A stretch of DNA of 64,000 nt, from contig NC_135259.1 of NCBI RefSeq assembly GCF_964204865.1, forward strand, positions 20,594,974-20,658,973, read 5' to 3'. The notes beneath the pieces are model-generated. The model had not been told where the DNA came from, did not search any database, and saw nothing but the letters and a program-made list of their open reading frames with translations. The translations under genes were made by a program, and so were the position numbers. The DNA comes from Styela clava (Eukaryota > Chordata > Ascidiacea > Stolidobranchia > Styelidae). Shown here piece after piece: positions 45,956-58,500 of this stretch (the stretch's first letter is position 1; the number at the start of each line of letters is the position of its first letter).

Positions 45956-45956
45956 G

Positions 45957-46343
45957 GCGGCTTAATCATATAGCGGAAAACGCCCTCTCGTCCAATAGGT
46001 AATCAGCTGGCGGTGATGGAATTCGAAGTTTTAAAAAATAGGTCCTTTTTTGTATTGAGCTCAATAAAACAGTTCTAAACCATGGGAATCTTATATAGTA
46101 CGTTACAATCTGGACCTCATGTCGGGCATGGGATTAGTTAGCCAATTATTTGTTTTCGAAAGCATGAACTTGATGATGGAAGTCGACCATCGGTTACGTG
46201 AATCACTCTACGGCGGCGAGGAGTCTAGCAATTATCCCGTACATAACTATCATGGGATCGAACTTGCGAACTCACACAGGGTAATCAGAGGTGGCAAGCG
46301 TATTCCTAACGCTTAACACGATGCGCTATACCGCCGAGCCAAA
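45957..46343 (-). mobile_element. tRNA-derived SINE, minus strand, disrupted
   Basis: The 5' part at 46104-46343 is nearly complete (TCATGTCGGGCATGGGATTA to GATGCGCTATACCGCCGAGC). A 3' scrap (GGCGGCTTAATCATATAGCG) is at 45957-46013, with ~90 bases between. Confidence 0.7.
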
Positions 46344-46889
46344 ATTATCACAAATTAATCATATGGCGGAAACGGCTTCTCTTCCAGTAAGTATTAGCAG
46401 TTATGGGATTCAAAATGTAAAATAAGGGTTCTCTCAAACATCTATCCGCCATACCAAGAGTAATGATATAATTCTGTACTCGCTGTGATATTGTTGGCAA
46501 AATGCTTACTGCTGACAAACGTTTATAATTAAATTTTTGCTGTGACGTCATAAAAACTAAAAAAAGGATTGTTCTTTCCTATCCTATTGTGTGAAGTCTG
46601 ATTTTGGTCAGACGAAACGTTACAAAAATAAATTTGTGCTATTGTGCAGCCAGCAGGACTCTTGAATTGCATACACTCGTCTTGAAACCAAATAAGTGAT
46701 CGTTTATTCTTAATTTGTATTTTGTACTATTTTATATCATAAAATGCTTGTCTGCTTGTCCAATAATTTGACGAGGAACAACTGAAAATCTTTAATGGAA
46801 TACCAGTATTCCGCGGAACGCTGGTTGAAAATCACTGTACTGGCCCTGTCGAGTCAAAGTTTAGAATCCCATTGCAGCGAGCCAGCGCT

Positions 46890-47090
46890 AGTGGAATAGG
46901 ATTTTCATATTTATCCCGAGGGAGAGGAAAGCCGTTAAAGAGGTTTACCCATATGGCGAACCACGGCCTCTCGTCCGGTTACCAGTCCATGTCCGGCATG
47001 GGATTACTTTGGCAGTTATTTGTTTTTGAAAGCATGGATCTGATGGGGGAGGAATGCGTAACCGTGAACCACTCTACGGCGGCGAGATAA
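46890..47090 (-). mobile_element. tRNA-derived SINE 3' half, minus strand
   Basis: TTTCATATTTATCCCGAGGG, GGCGAACCACGGCCTCTCGT, CATGTCCGGCATGGGATTAC and CACTCTACGGCGGCGAG follow the body consensus; the tRNA-like head is absent. Confidence 0.75.
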
Positions 47091-47709
47091 ATTCGCGCCA
47101 TGAAAACTGGCGTTTTTAGACATTGCGTTTGTCATATATCATACCCATTTCCTGATGCATATATACTTTGTATTGATTAACGTAATTAACTGAATGCAAT
47201 AGAACACAAGGTTATTTTAATGATCTGTGACGTAATTTGATTGGGAAAGCTAGACTCCGATTGCGGTCGAACTGTGTTGTCGCGACGGAACTTAACGTCA
47301 TATAAGTTTAGGAATTTATTTTGGATTCCTCTATGGTACAAAAATGACAAGACAAAAATTGACCTCCTTCCCCCGTCACTTTTTGCAACTTGCAGATTGG
47401 CCAATGTCACGAAGTAAACAAGGAAGTCGATGCTCTGGGAAAGGTCCATAGTTTAGAATTCCGATTGATACGCTCCATTACACATTTGCTACATTTTCGG
47501 CTGTCAATCAAGTGCGTGGGTGCGTCTGCTTTATTTTGCATTTCTGTCAGGATGTCTGCTTTCAGTCTTTGGAATTCCAGATATTTCGATGTTGGAGTTG
47601 TATAAATTGTTGAATTGAGTGTGTTGGTACTGTAACTATATCGGTACGGCCGAGTTTTATTTGAATTATATTTTGCAATATATGAAAAGGACATTTAGTA
47701 AAAACAGTA

Positions 47710-49169
47710 CCGTAAAAGCGCCTAACTTCGGACAGTTCCTAACTTCGGACAAAATTTTTGAACGGCCATATCTTGGCTAAAACGCGCCGTATATTGCTAA
47801 TTTTAATTATTATAGGTTGCGCTGTTATATTTACATCTATTCTCATCTTTTTTAATGTTGCATAATTATTTTTTTGTTAAAAAAACGGGAATTTTGCCGA
47901 AAATTGACTGCCCGGCATTCAACGGCGCAGAGCGTCGCTCCTACTGAAGCTATCATCGTCAAAATACCATCATTCGGTAGAGGGCGACAACAATGTATAT
48001 AATTTATTTGAGTGATCGCAAGATGTCGTACGAGATTTAAATAAAACCTAAAATTCTGAATTATAAATTCCGTAAGAATATTAAGATTTCACGCAGCGTC
48101 AAAAATTACGTCAACCTCACGTAGATTATTTTTCGCTCACTTCCGACACGACGTCACACTGCGTCGCGGAAATGAATTTTGACGCCAGACACAACGGAGC
48201 CAATATGACAATTTCCGTTAAGATAAAGACGGCGTTCCAATGTAATATTTTTGTATTTTGTTCGGTCATGTAAGAATATATGCCAAAATTACATTAATGA
48301 AAATACATGTCACACTTAATCGATGACGTTAAAAATCGAATATATAAAACTATGATAATTCCAACGTCCATATGGCACAGTGCACTGACTTAACCATTAT
48401 TTTATGATTAGTAGTCGAAATGACAGGTATTGAATACGGCCTGGGTGAATTTTATTCACTCGAAATTAAAAATAAATTTAATCTCCAACAAATAAACGGG
48501 ACCTACATGTTTACAAGATTAAGTTGAATTTTGAATTAAACTTTACAATCGGATTTACCGTGTGTTTGATATAAATTATCATTTATAAAGATAACCGCGC
48601 AGAATAAAAAAAAAGCTATCCGTCGAGAATATTAATACTTCAAAGACTTCGATAGAAGCCTGTTAAAATACTTCATTGTGGATTGAAACGGTTTGCATCA
48701 GATATATTTACGTATGCATTTCCTGATTAAAATGACTAACGTGTTATTATACTCATCTGAAGTATCGAAAATAACGAACGAAAGATGTAAACATAGGACG
48801 ACGGAAGTTTCAAATAATGCATTTTCGTCGTGACGTCAATGTTACGTTACGACGACGATCGAGCGTCTTATCTTCACGCAACGACGTGATTACGTCATCC
48901 GCATCGGAAGCCTCTTTCTCTCTGTGCGTCGCGGTTACGCAGTGAAGAAAATGACTGTCCGAAGTTAGGGCAGTGAAGGATAACGGTCAGATGGCAAGAA
49001 ATATCGATTATTTCAATAGTAAAAATAGTCCAATTGAACCGAAATTTGCAGGGAATGTAAATTACCGCACGAATGTTTTACCGAGCAATTTTGGCACCGT
49101 TTGGACAATAAATGGCCGAGTTATTGACGAAAATATAGTAATTTTGTCCGAAGTTAGGCGCTTTTACGG
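47710..49169. mobile_element. 1.46-kb inverted-repeat element flanked by TA
   Basis: Left CCGTAAAAGCGCCTAACTTC, right the exact inverse ending GGCGCTTTTACGG. TA lies on each side (47708-47709, 49170-49171), as in Tc1/mariner-like or other TA-targeting elements. The motif CCTAACTTCGGACA occurs near both ends, is doubled at the left tip (47721-47750) and has an inverted copy near 48957. No transposase frame seen. Confidence 0.75.
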
Positions 49170-49645
49170 TAATTGGCTTACAGTCAGTACCGTACCGGTA
49201 CGTTCAGACGTTACGGTATGGGTATTAGTCTATATTATATTAAAATGATAAGTTGAGACATCCTTTGCGCGTCCAGTACCGTACGGTACCGGTATGCCTT
49301 CCGACATATAAGCACGTTTTCTTGTCACTTTGTTACCATTTGTACAGTACCGGTAGGTACGGTATTGTAACCAAACACATTTAAATTAATATATTTATCC
49401 TTACTATTGAAGTTGTTAGTATAAACAGCCACCTTTCCATCTCCCATTACAAGAAGAGCCTTCGCACAGTTGCAGGCTAACCCGTTAACCGCCGTCGCAT
49501 GCCGAGTGGTCCATGGCGAGTTAGCCCTCATGGCGAGTTAGCCTCCACCCTTATATTCCTGTACCGGTAATCAGGCAATGCCAGAATGGCGGCGAACCGA
49601 AGTACCGGTGCGGTCAGAGTACCGAGTACCGTTTGGCAGTATTGG
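49170..49645. repeat. Cluster of TACCGGTA / GGTACCGGTAC palindromes
   Basis: At least six occurrences of ACCGGTA- or GTACCGTAC-type motifs (for example near 49188, 49275, 49350, 49560, 49598), giving local palindromes. Isolated copies occur across the window (near 11582, 20460, 25728, 31672). Confidence 0.5.
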
Positions 49646-50542
49646 GTGCGATTATTCGGTTATTTATAATATTTAAGAGCCATCTAATAGGTTAAAAGGA
49701 AAAATAATGTAGCATATATGGGAAAAAACATGCATGCAAGAACATTGAAATAAGAAACAAGAAAAGACTAAATTCCGAAATTATTAATTTTATAGTCCCA
49801 GAACAACAAAGATTAAAAATGCTAAATATTTTAACTTGAGTTCATGCCATACACTGATAGATATTAAGTTATATATTATAGCTGTATACCAGACTGGATT
49901 CCATGGCAGATGCACGCCCGAGGGCGCTAGCGCTCCACAAAAATGCACGCGAGCGAATTCAATTTTGCACGCCGAAAATTTGCAATTGCTCACCAATGTA
50001 AATCGGTTTAAATAGTTTTTAAATCAATAATCTAGTAATATAAAGATGCCAAAAAATTGTATAATGTATGAGAGGATGTATTGAGAGGTGTATAGGCGTA
50101 AAAGTTAGCAAACAGAGAATTGCAGAATTCACATTAATTTGAAACTATTTTCAGATTTTGAGCAATTGGTCAGTGTTCCACAGTTCTATCACATTTTGAC
50201 ATTGGTAGGTAACTCATACGCAGCATAACGGTCTAGTTTACTTCATTCTCTAGTAGACTACAAAAGACAGACTTTTGAGCGCAAGTTCACTAAATGCCAT
50301 TCCCTTTTTAAATAATATGGGCATACCAGGTAATCAGAATGGATTGTTAGCTCTAAAAATAATAGTATATAAATACACGTGAATTTATGGGACATTTGTG
50401 CATAATCCTCCTTCTATCAGCAATTGGTCCCAATAGTACTATCGGAGCGGAATATCTGTTGGGTGAAGAGTTCGTTAAGCCCGAAAGTACTTGATTAGAA
50501 AAATCTATCAACTTTGAAATCGCATTTTTGTTCCTGTTTTAC
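49646..50542. other. Upstream flank of MRPL24; no gene recognised
   Basis: No supported exon. A T-rich tract ending in ACAG at 50541-50544 may be the acceptor of a 5' UTR intron or a trans-splice site for the downstream gene. Confidence 0.4.
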
Positions 50543-50583
50543 AGTTATTGCAATTAAATAATTTTTGAAGAAGATCTTTGACA

Positions 50584-51327
50584 ATGGTCCGCCTGTGTCT
50601 AATGCTTCTAGCAAGAAGACGACCTTTCCCTCAGCATATTAGTGAATACGCCATACCAGAGAGTTACAAGCATATAAAACATGGACAAGTAAAATGGCGA
50701 GACTATAAATCAACGTATGTGGAACCACCATATTATTACAAATGGACAATGGATTCGCCATATTCTCCGATGGAGCAAAGAAAAATTCGTGCTAAGGAAC
50801 ATATTAATTGGTACAGGCATAATTATGATAAAATTAAATACACGCCGCCGGATAAATGGCTATTTCATGTTGGCGATAAAGTTGAAATCCTTGCTGGAAA
50901 AGATAAAGGAAAAAAGGGTGAAGTTGTCATGATTGTGCCGCAGAGAAATTGGGTTGTTGTTGGTGGTCGCAATTTTAAATACAGGCAAACAGAATCGAAT
51001 GAGGTACACGCTGAAGAGCAACCACTAGAACATGACGAAGTCGCTCTCCTTGACCCTGTCGATAATGAAAAAACCGACATAGAATTTAAAGCAAACGAAA
51101 AAGGAGATTTAGTTAGAGTTTCTGTACGTTCTGGGCACGTAATTACAATACCCTTGGAAATGCTGGCTGATAGAACTTTAAAATGCGAATACTTGGAACA
51201 GTCTAAAGACACAAATGTAGATGATGCTTTGAAAAGAACATTTACACCTTCAATATCCACTGTAGAACAGGAATTAGTGAAACAATTTAATGTTGAAACA
51301 ATGGAAAAAGAGTTTTATTGGTATTAA
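50584..51327 (+). CDS. MRPL24: Mitochondrial large-subunit ribosomal protein L24 (uL24m)
   Basis: A 247-residue protein starting MVRLCLMLLARRRPFPQ, an arginine-rich leader fitting mitochondrial import. I chose ATG 50584, with a good context (ACAATGG); the codon at 50578 is TTG. Residues ~97-131 hold the KOW-type SH3-like fold: FHVGDKVEILAGKDKGKKGE, then VMIVPQRNWVVVGG. The preceding segment has PPYYYKWTMDSPYSPMEQRK, and the C-terminal part (ending FNVETMEKEFYWY) is typical of animal MRPL24. uL24m binds 16S rRNA early in assembly of the mitoribosomal large subunit. The coding region is one exon, unusual for a vertebrate gene but plausible in a compact genome. Length is close to the human protein (about 216). 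Confidence 0.93.
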   Translation: MVRLCLMLLARRRPFPQHISEYAIPESYKHIKHGQVKWRDYKSTYVEPPYYYKWTMDSPYSPMEQRKIRAKEHINWYRHNYDKIKYTPPDKWLFHVGDKVEILAGKDKGKKGEVVMIVPQRNWVVVGGRNFKYRQTESNEVHAEEQPLEHDEVALLDPVDNEKTDIEFKANEKGDLVRVSVRSGHVITIPLEMLADRTLKCEYLEQSKDTNVDDALKRTFTPSISTVEQELVKQFNVETMEKEFYWY

Positions 51328-52480
51328 AATTTGAGGGGTTCCCAGATATTTGGAAAAAATTTAACAGGTTATCTCATCAAAATATGAAACTATATTTACC
51401 AAAGTTTTTTAAAAAAAAGCTAAAGTTCAAAAATCAAGAAATTCACACTTTACTCACATTTAAAAACAGTAAACTTTTGGAATTTGTGGGTAAATTAGAT
51501 ATAGAGCAATGGATGAAAAAGCAGAGCTTGTAAAATTTATCATGCACAGCGCAATTGAATTTTTTCCATACAAAGGGCACTGGGATATTGTGTATCCAAT
51601 GTCCCCATTCCTAGACATGTATTGACAGTGCTGTTTTACTGTTCTCAGTTTTAAAAAAGATTAGGTGTACCACTATTACTAAGCAAAAGTTTGTTATTGT
51701 GTCAAAATTTTAGTCACTTCTGGTCAAATATTAGTTAAAATATTAATACTAGATACTTTGATGGCGCTGTTTTTTTGTTGTGTGGTTTAAAAGTTATTAT
51801 TGAAAGATTGGAAATGCCACTGCTAGGCAAAAAAGTGTGTTTTTTTATTCAAATTATGAGAATTGAGTAAACTTATATTTCCTGATTTTTTTCTTCAATC
51901 TAATATACTTGGCCGGTCTGAGCAGAAGGTTTTTTTTGCTGTGTGCAAAGTTCAACCATACTTTCATTCTGGATATATTTCTGTTTTGTATTTTGGAACA
52001 TCAGTTTGGAAGTGACATTGTTATAATTTTTTTCCATAACTAGTACCAGACTAGACGTCACAGTGCCATTTTTCTCTCTGGGTTTTAAATTCTTTTTCAG
52101 GGCCGACGTCATCCCACACAGAAGATCTTGGCATGTTTTTACAGTGCTACTTTCTGTTTTGTGTTTAGATAGGACATTCTTACAGATTATAAATAAGTGT
52201 CGTTATATTTCTAGAGCAGGGCTAATCAACTATTTTTACCCAAGATCCGCATACAAAACTTTAAAAATATTTGGGTCCGGTCTTTCCAGAAATTATATTT
52301 CGGCATCCTTTTAATTTACTCCTTCCTCAAATTTCAGTCAAAACTTCAATACTATTCTCATTTCTCATGCCTTGCGATATTTGACAGTGCTATTTTCTTT
52401 TCTATGTTTTAGAACATCCTTTTCACAGAATAAAAATAAGTATCGTTATAGTACTTTAGTACCTCTGTAAAATTTACTGT
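51328..52480. other. Intergenic; hAT half-element at 52216-52320
   Basis: 3' UTR and flank of MRPL24, with no clear AATAAA. CAGGGCTAATCAACTATTTT at 52216 matches the left end of the 7656-7988 MITE without its right half. Confidence 0.4.
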
Positions 52481-52508
52481 CAAATATCTTGAAACTCTCA
52501 ACTTAGTC

Positions 52509-55500
52509 ATGATTTATATCTACACTTCTTCAGCTGCAGGCAGCACTAAGGTAAGAAACTTGTTGAGTTAGAAGTTTAGAACTGGGGTATCTAAACCTGC
52601 GGTTCCCATCTGGGGGCCTGTCAGCCAGTTTGCACCGGTTTTATAGAACCGTCTCACAGAATTTTATGAGATCAGCGAACCGGTTAGCATTACTGGTTAC
52701 TGTCAATGTTCTGTTTGTAACAGAACCGCCTGAAAAATATGACTTTTGTGAAGAAACCGGCTGACAAAAAATTTGAATCCCACCACTGCCTGTCATCCTC
52801 CCATGAAGACCACAATGCACAAATTGGCTCGCATGTTCAAAACTATCATTTTTATTTAAATCAATGAACCACGTCCCGCTCATAAGTACTGATAACTAAT
52901 TTTAGGCTATTCTATCGCAGCGTTTGCGATATCGATTTTTGATTATTGTAACCAAACTATAGGTCCTCGGAAGTCATAATGACAAATGAGTCTGATATAC
53001 AACTATTCTTTGAAAACACGGCTAAAAACTGACAAATAACACGCAATATTACTCGAAAGAGGCAATGTTTACAATCACGCTTGAATATCTATCTGAGCGA
53101 AAGAAGTGTCTGTAATGCAGCTCAAATCCTATTTGTTACGTCTGTGTTAACTTATGCTTGAGGAAACATTCATTGTGAGATGTCAGTGGCCTCTTGAATA
53201 TGTCCCTTTTTCGAAACAAAGGACTGTGTACAAAGTTTAGCCGACCTGATGCTTTTTTAGTATTCAACTAATATTTTGACTTTAATTAGGCTTCCCGCTG
53301 CTTGTCAGCAGGTAACCTATTGTATTCCTGTGTTTTATTATTATTATTATTATTTTTTTTTCAAATTGGTCCTACAAACTTGAAATTCACCTCAAATGTG
53401 CAGAAGTTCTCAGCTAGCAATAAAATGCAAATTTTATGCATGACTGACCACGCTTTCACGCTCCAGTGAGCAAAACGCGTATTCAGTTTTTTTGCGATTT
53501 CTCAAAATTGATACATGGTATTGAGTTGAAATTCATAACAATGATTAATGGACATGTTCCGGATACAATATGTCAATGATACGCATGAGTGACCTCGGCG
53601 ATACGCTCCAGTGAGCAATATAGGATTTTACATTTTCATCTTCTTCTCGAGAACGACACTACTTAGAGACTTGAAATTTACATCACATGCAGACAATAAA
53701 TCCCCCATCATAATTTGCAAATTTTATGCATGACTGACCACGCTTTCACGCTCCAGTGAGCAAAACGCGTCTTCAGTTTTTTTGCGATTTCTCAAAATTG
53801 ATACATGCTATTGGGTTGAAATTCATAACAATGATTAATGGACATGTTCCGGATACGATATGTCAAGGATACGCATGAGTGACCTCGGCGATACGCTCCA
53901 GTGAGCAATATAGGATTATACACTTTCATCTCCTTCTCGAGAACGACACTACTTAGAGACTTGAAATTTACATCACATGCAGATAATAAGTCCCCCATCA
54001 TAATTTGCAAATTTTATGCATGACTGACCACGCTTTCACGCTCCAGTGAGCAAAACGCGTCTTCAGTTTTTTTACGCGGGAAGCCTGTTAAAGCTGCACG
54101 CAGCTCTAGTTCAATATTGAATTCCACATTCTCATGTTTTTTTAGATGAGGAAAGAGCAACAAGCAATTTTGGATTATTTGAAATCCAAGGACATGAAAT
54201 TTGAAGAAATTGACCTCTGTGCGCAGACTGACGCGAAAGATGTGAGTATGGTGGTGTTTTTTTGGTACTCCCGTAGTATGTGAACCAAGATGGCGGACAC
54301 GGCACGTAGTATGTGTACCAGGTCAGGGTTAGGCCATAATTTCATGAACAGATACTATGGGAATCACTTGGCTAGTCCCTGAACTCTTAATAGAACTAAA
54401 ATAAGGAATATTGGAATGAAATTATGGCCTAATCTGGTGCACATACTATGTTCAGGTGTCTGACATCTTGGTTCACATACTACAGAAGCGCCATTTTTTT
54501 TAGCCTATGTGGCTGTGAAGCCAGGAAAAATATGCAAACGACACCTGACTTTAAATATGTGCGAGGGGATTGCTGGACCTCTGATTACCCTGCGTAGGTT
54601 TGCAGGTTCGAATCTCACATGGGGTTAATAATGTATGAGAGTATTGCTGGACCCATTGCATTGCAGGGTGGTTCACATAACCCATCCTCCAAAATCAAAT
54701 CCATGCATCTAAAAATTAAAAATTGACCAACTAATCCCATATGCCACATGGACGAAAAGAGATTTTAGTACGTCATATGAATAAGCCATCTTATCAGATT
54801 TCCTCTCTCTGGAATAATGCGGAAATCCCATCTTCTGTCTTTTGTCTGGAGCGAAAGGTTTAAATAGCTGTCATGTTGAACAATAATTTCAACATCTTTT
54901 ATTAATTTTGCATTATTTTAGGTAATGAGATCGAAAATTCCAGCAGAAGTGACGAAATACAACGACTCAAATAAAGCACTTGCACCACAAGTCTTCAATG
55001 AAGACGAATACTGTGGGGTAAGAAGGCTGCTTTTGCAATATTTTAAAACAGCAACATTTTTTGTCGGTGGACCATATAACCAACTTCAGACAGCCACACA
55101 AAATATTTTCATGGTACGACTTCCTCCACCGTCAAGTCCATGCTTCCGAAAACAAATAAACGGGCTAACTAATCCGATACCGACCTGAACTTGTAACTGG
55201 ACGAGAGGACGTGGTTCGCCATATGACCAAGCCGTCTTATAGGCTTTCCTTTCCCCGAGATGAATATGTAAATCTTATTGGACACGTTTAGTGGACATAA
55301 CGATCGTTTTGTTGTTCTCGTTCTTGTTGTTCTTTGATAATTTTTGAACACCTAGTGGAAAATCTGAAAAATCGCTTTTCTCTTTGATTACTGGACCAAT
55401 TGCTTCGAAATTTTTAGTGGTTGAGAATGAAATTTTTCTCCATTAGGCTATTACTTTTATTTATTTTAAATATTTCTGTTAGCTCTGTGAGATTTGTTTT

Positions 55501-58500
55501 TGTTCGCTATGACGTCACTGAACGTTCTGCGGACATCGGACGCCATTTTGTGTCCGACTGTACTGCTTCGCTTGGTGTGAATATATTTGTAGACTGTGAT
55601 CTGACGGTACGGTAAACTGTATACTGTACTGCGAACAGACGTGTCCATTTATTTGGGCGTAGTTCTCTTGTCTTTATAGGAAACCTACTGCCTGTTGCCT
55701 AATTACCAGTCCATGTCCGTCCAGGTTCGTAAATGAAAGGTCTGTAATTTCTGAACTGAAGTTTTTAAAATCATTAACAAAAATAGTTAGGTCTAAAGCT
55801 GTAACCGCTGGGCCATCTTCTGATTTTTTTATAACCAATCTCTTTTTCTTCCCCTGTAGGATTACGCAATGTTCTTTGAAGCAAGGGAAATGGAACTGCT
55901 GAATACTTTCTTCAAAGTTCCACCTTCAGAAAAGGTAAAATGTTACATATTTGGTGTGGTACTCCTGTAGTGTGTGTACCTGGTTCGGGCGCAATTTTAT
56001 TCTGATTTTACATATTTCAGTTTCTTAAAAGAGTTGGGGACTGTCTGTGTTAGCCAAGTGAATATACCCCCTGTCCATAGGTTTCAGTTCCTTTACACAA
56101 CTTGATGTAAAATAGGCGAACAAAATTAGATACCTCCATATTGGTACACACTTCTGCAGCGCCGAATGGTTAGGGTTAGTATTGACGGCTTTTTTTTATA
56201 AATTTACGCACCATTTGTGAACTTGTAAGGCAAGGAGGCGTAGACAATGAATCTGAATAGAAATAAAAATATTTGTTAGATACAGTCTTCCCACATTATT
56301 CTGGATATTTACATTTCAATATTTTTTTATTATTTATGTTCCATCCACTATTTTTAACATGTTTTTTGAATGAAACATACTTTCGCCTCGCAATTTCGTA
56401 TTTGTAGCTTATTGTTAGCTAGTTATTTTTGATGTGGGGTGCGAGACTAGACAAATTCGAAAAAGGGGTCGCGACTTAAAATGTACGAGAACCACTGCTT
56501 TAGAACCTCTTGCACTAAAACTGAGTCAGGCTTTTCGGTATTTTTTGAGTTTTCAAAATTTTGAGTAATAGGTAATATTATTGAAGAAAATTGCGGTAAT
56601 CATTAATGATGATGGTTTTATTAAATAAACTATTACTGGTAATTTTAAGCTTGATTACTCAAGCACCTCTCGAACTTAGGTTAGGCTTTTTGTGTTGATG
56701 TTTTAGTTTCTGTTGTGCTTTAATTATAAATTTGGTATGTATCACATGTATATCATATCCTGTGATTGGCTGTTGTATCATAGACTTATCTCTGAAACTG
56801 TGAATCATGTAATACACAATTTTGCAGTCTAATGACAGGGGAGTAGCCAAAAATTTTTAAACGAGAAAAAAGAAATTTCTAGTTGCCAAGTTAAATCGTA
56901 AGAACTAGCCGGTGTAGGCCGGAAAATGTAGGTTTTCACAAGTCTTTTTTAGGGTCTAAAAAGCCTTGCAAGATCTGAAAAATTGCTGTGTATGATGGAG
57001 AATTTTTTTTTTTCTGCATTATAAAAGGGGGGTTTCCAGCACCTGGCTACGTACCTGTTTATACAAACTCTTATTTCCGCCTCCCCACTTGGGCACGGCT
57101 AACACAACAGTAGCATATGCCTACTAGTTTTAGTAATGCAACTGAATTAATATGGTTATTTCAACTACCATATGTTATAGTATAGAATGTATAGGGAGAC
57201 ATAGAAAAATTGTTCACACGTTAGGTGATTTCTGAAAACTGTGAAAACTAGGGAACAAATCAAATTTTTGTTTATCTCAACATTTCTATATTTCCAAATT
57301 TAAACTTGTTGACTCGTATATGCTCTCTTCTGCCCACTTTTAGTTGCTGAAAAGTTATTAAAATGTGTTTGATTTAATGTCGCCAAGATTTATCACACAA
57401 AATTAAAAAAAGACATCTCTTGAATACCAAAAACACTCAATAGCACCAGACTATAATACAATGAATTTTTTATACTGTTTTATATTACAAATTTTAACAA
57501 AAAATATACTATAAATATAACATGCAAATGGCAGTTCATCTAATTCGTTGACTTCATAAGGAAAAATAAATATTTTATTACATTATTTGAATATATTATA
57601 TAGAAACTTTTCTAGAGCAAAATTTGGAATAAATTTGAATTATATAAAATTTCGCGCTTGCCAAGAAAATTATTACAGTATATAAACTTCTCTTTTAAAT
57701 TGATAAAATCTGCTAATGTTGCAAAAAACTTTAAATTTTGGTATCTGAGATCTTGAAAAGCACTACTTTTGGTTAGCTCTGGGCTTTCAATAAATTTTAA
57801 TCCCTAAGCAGCGCGTGAAGTTCAACTCTTTTATGTCCTTCTGTATTCTTCGTAACCTTTTTTTTTTCAATTCCATGCTTCTGAAACAAATAACTAATCG
57901 GTGATTTTCAAACGATGGGTCGCTTCCCACAAATGGGGCTTAACAATTTTTTGAGGGGGCAGTGATCTCGCCTTGTTTTGGATCAGGGGGGTGCAACCTT
58001 TTTGGGACCTCCTGAAGTATGCGCACCAAGATGGCGCACAACCTGAACTCTAGTTGTGTGCCAGGTTAGGGTTCAGGTTGTGAGACATCTTGGTGCGCAT
58101 ACTTCAGGAGTACCCCTTTTTCACTGGCGGGCCAAATTCTAGTAACTGAGTGAAGCCGCAGGCCGCACCTTAATTCTAATATAGATATTCTAGTAGTAAC
58201 AAACAAAAAAAAATTGTTTATTTTTGCTAGTCACCTTACGGCATTGTTAGGGTTTCTTGCAGAAATAGTGAGTTAAACGCATAAACTTCTGAAGAAACTG
58301 CTATTTAAATTTATCGCCACACCGACTTTAATCCAATTCAGTGAGCAACTCGTTTTTGTAATATAGGCTATATCGTATATTTTGCAACAAACTTTTTCTA
58401 GCTGGCTTTGTGGCGCAGAAGGATTAGAATTTCTCGCACGTACCAGATTACCTAAACTAAATACTCATTTTGCGGACACCTCATTTAAAATGTTATTTCT

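Noticed and set aside
50578..50583. Upstream start two codons before MRPL24 ATG
   Set aside because: The codon at 50578 is TTG; ATG 50584 has the better context.
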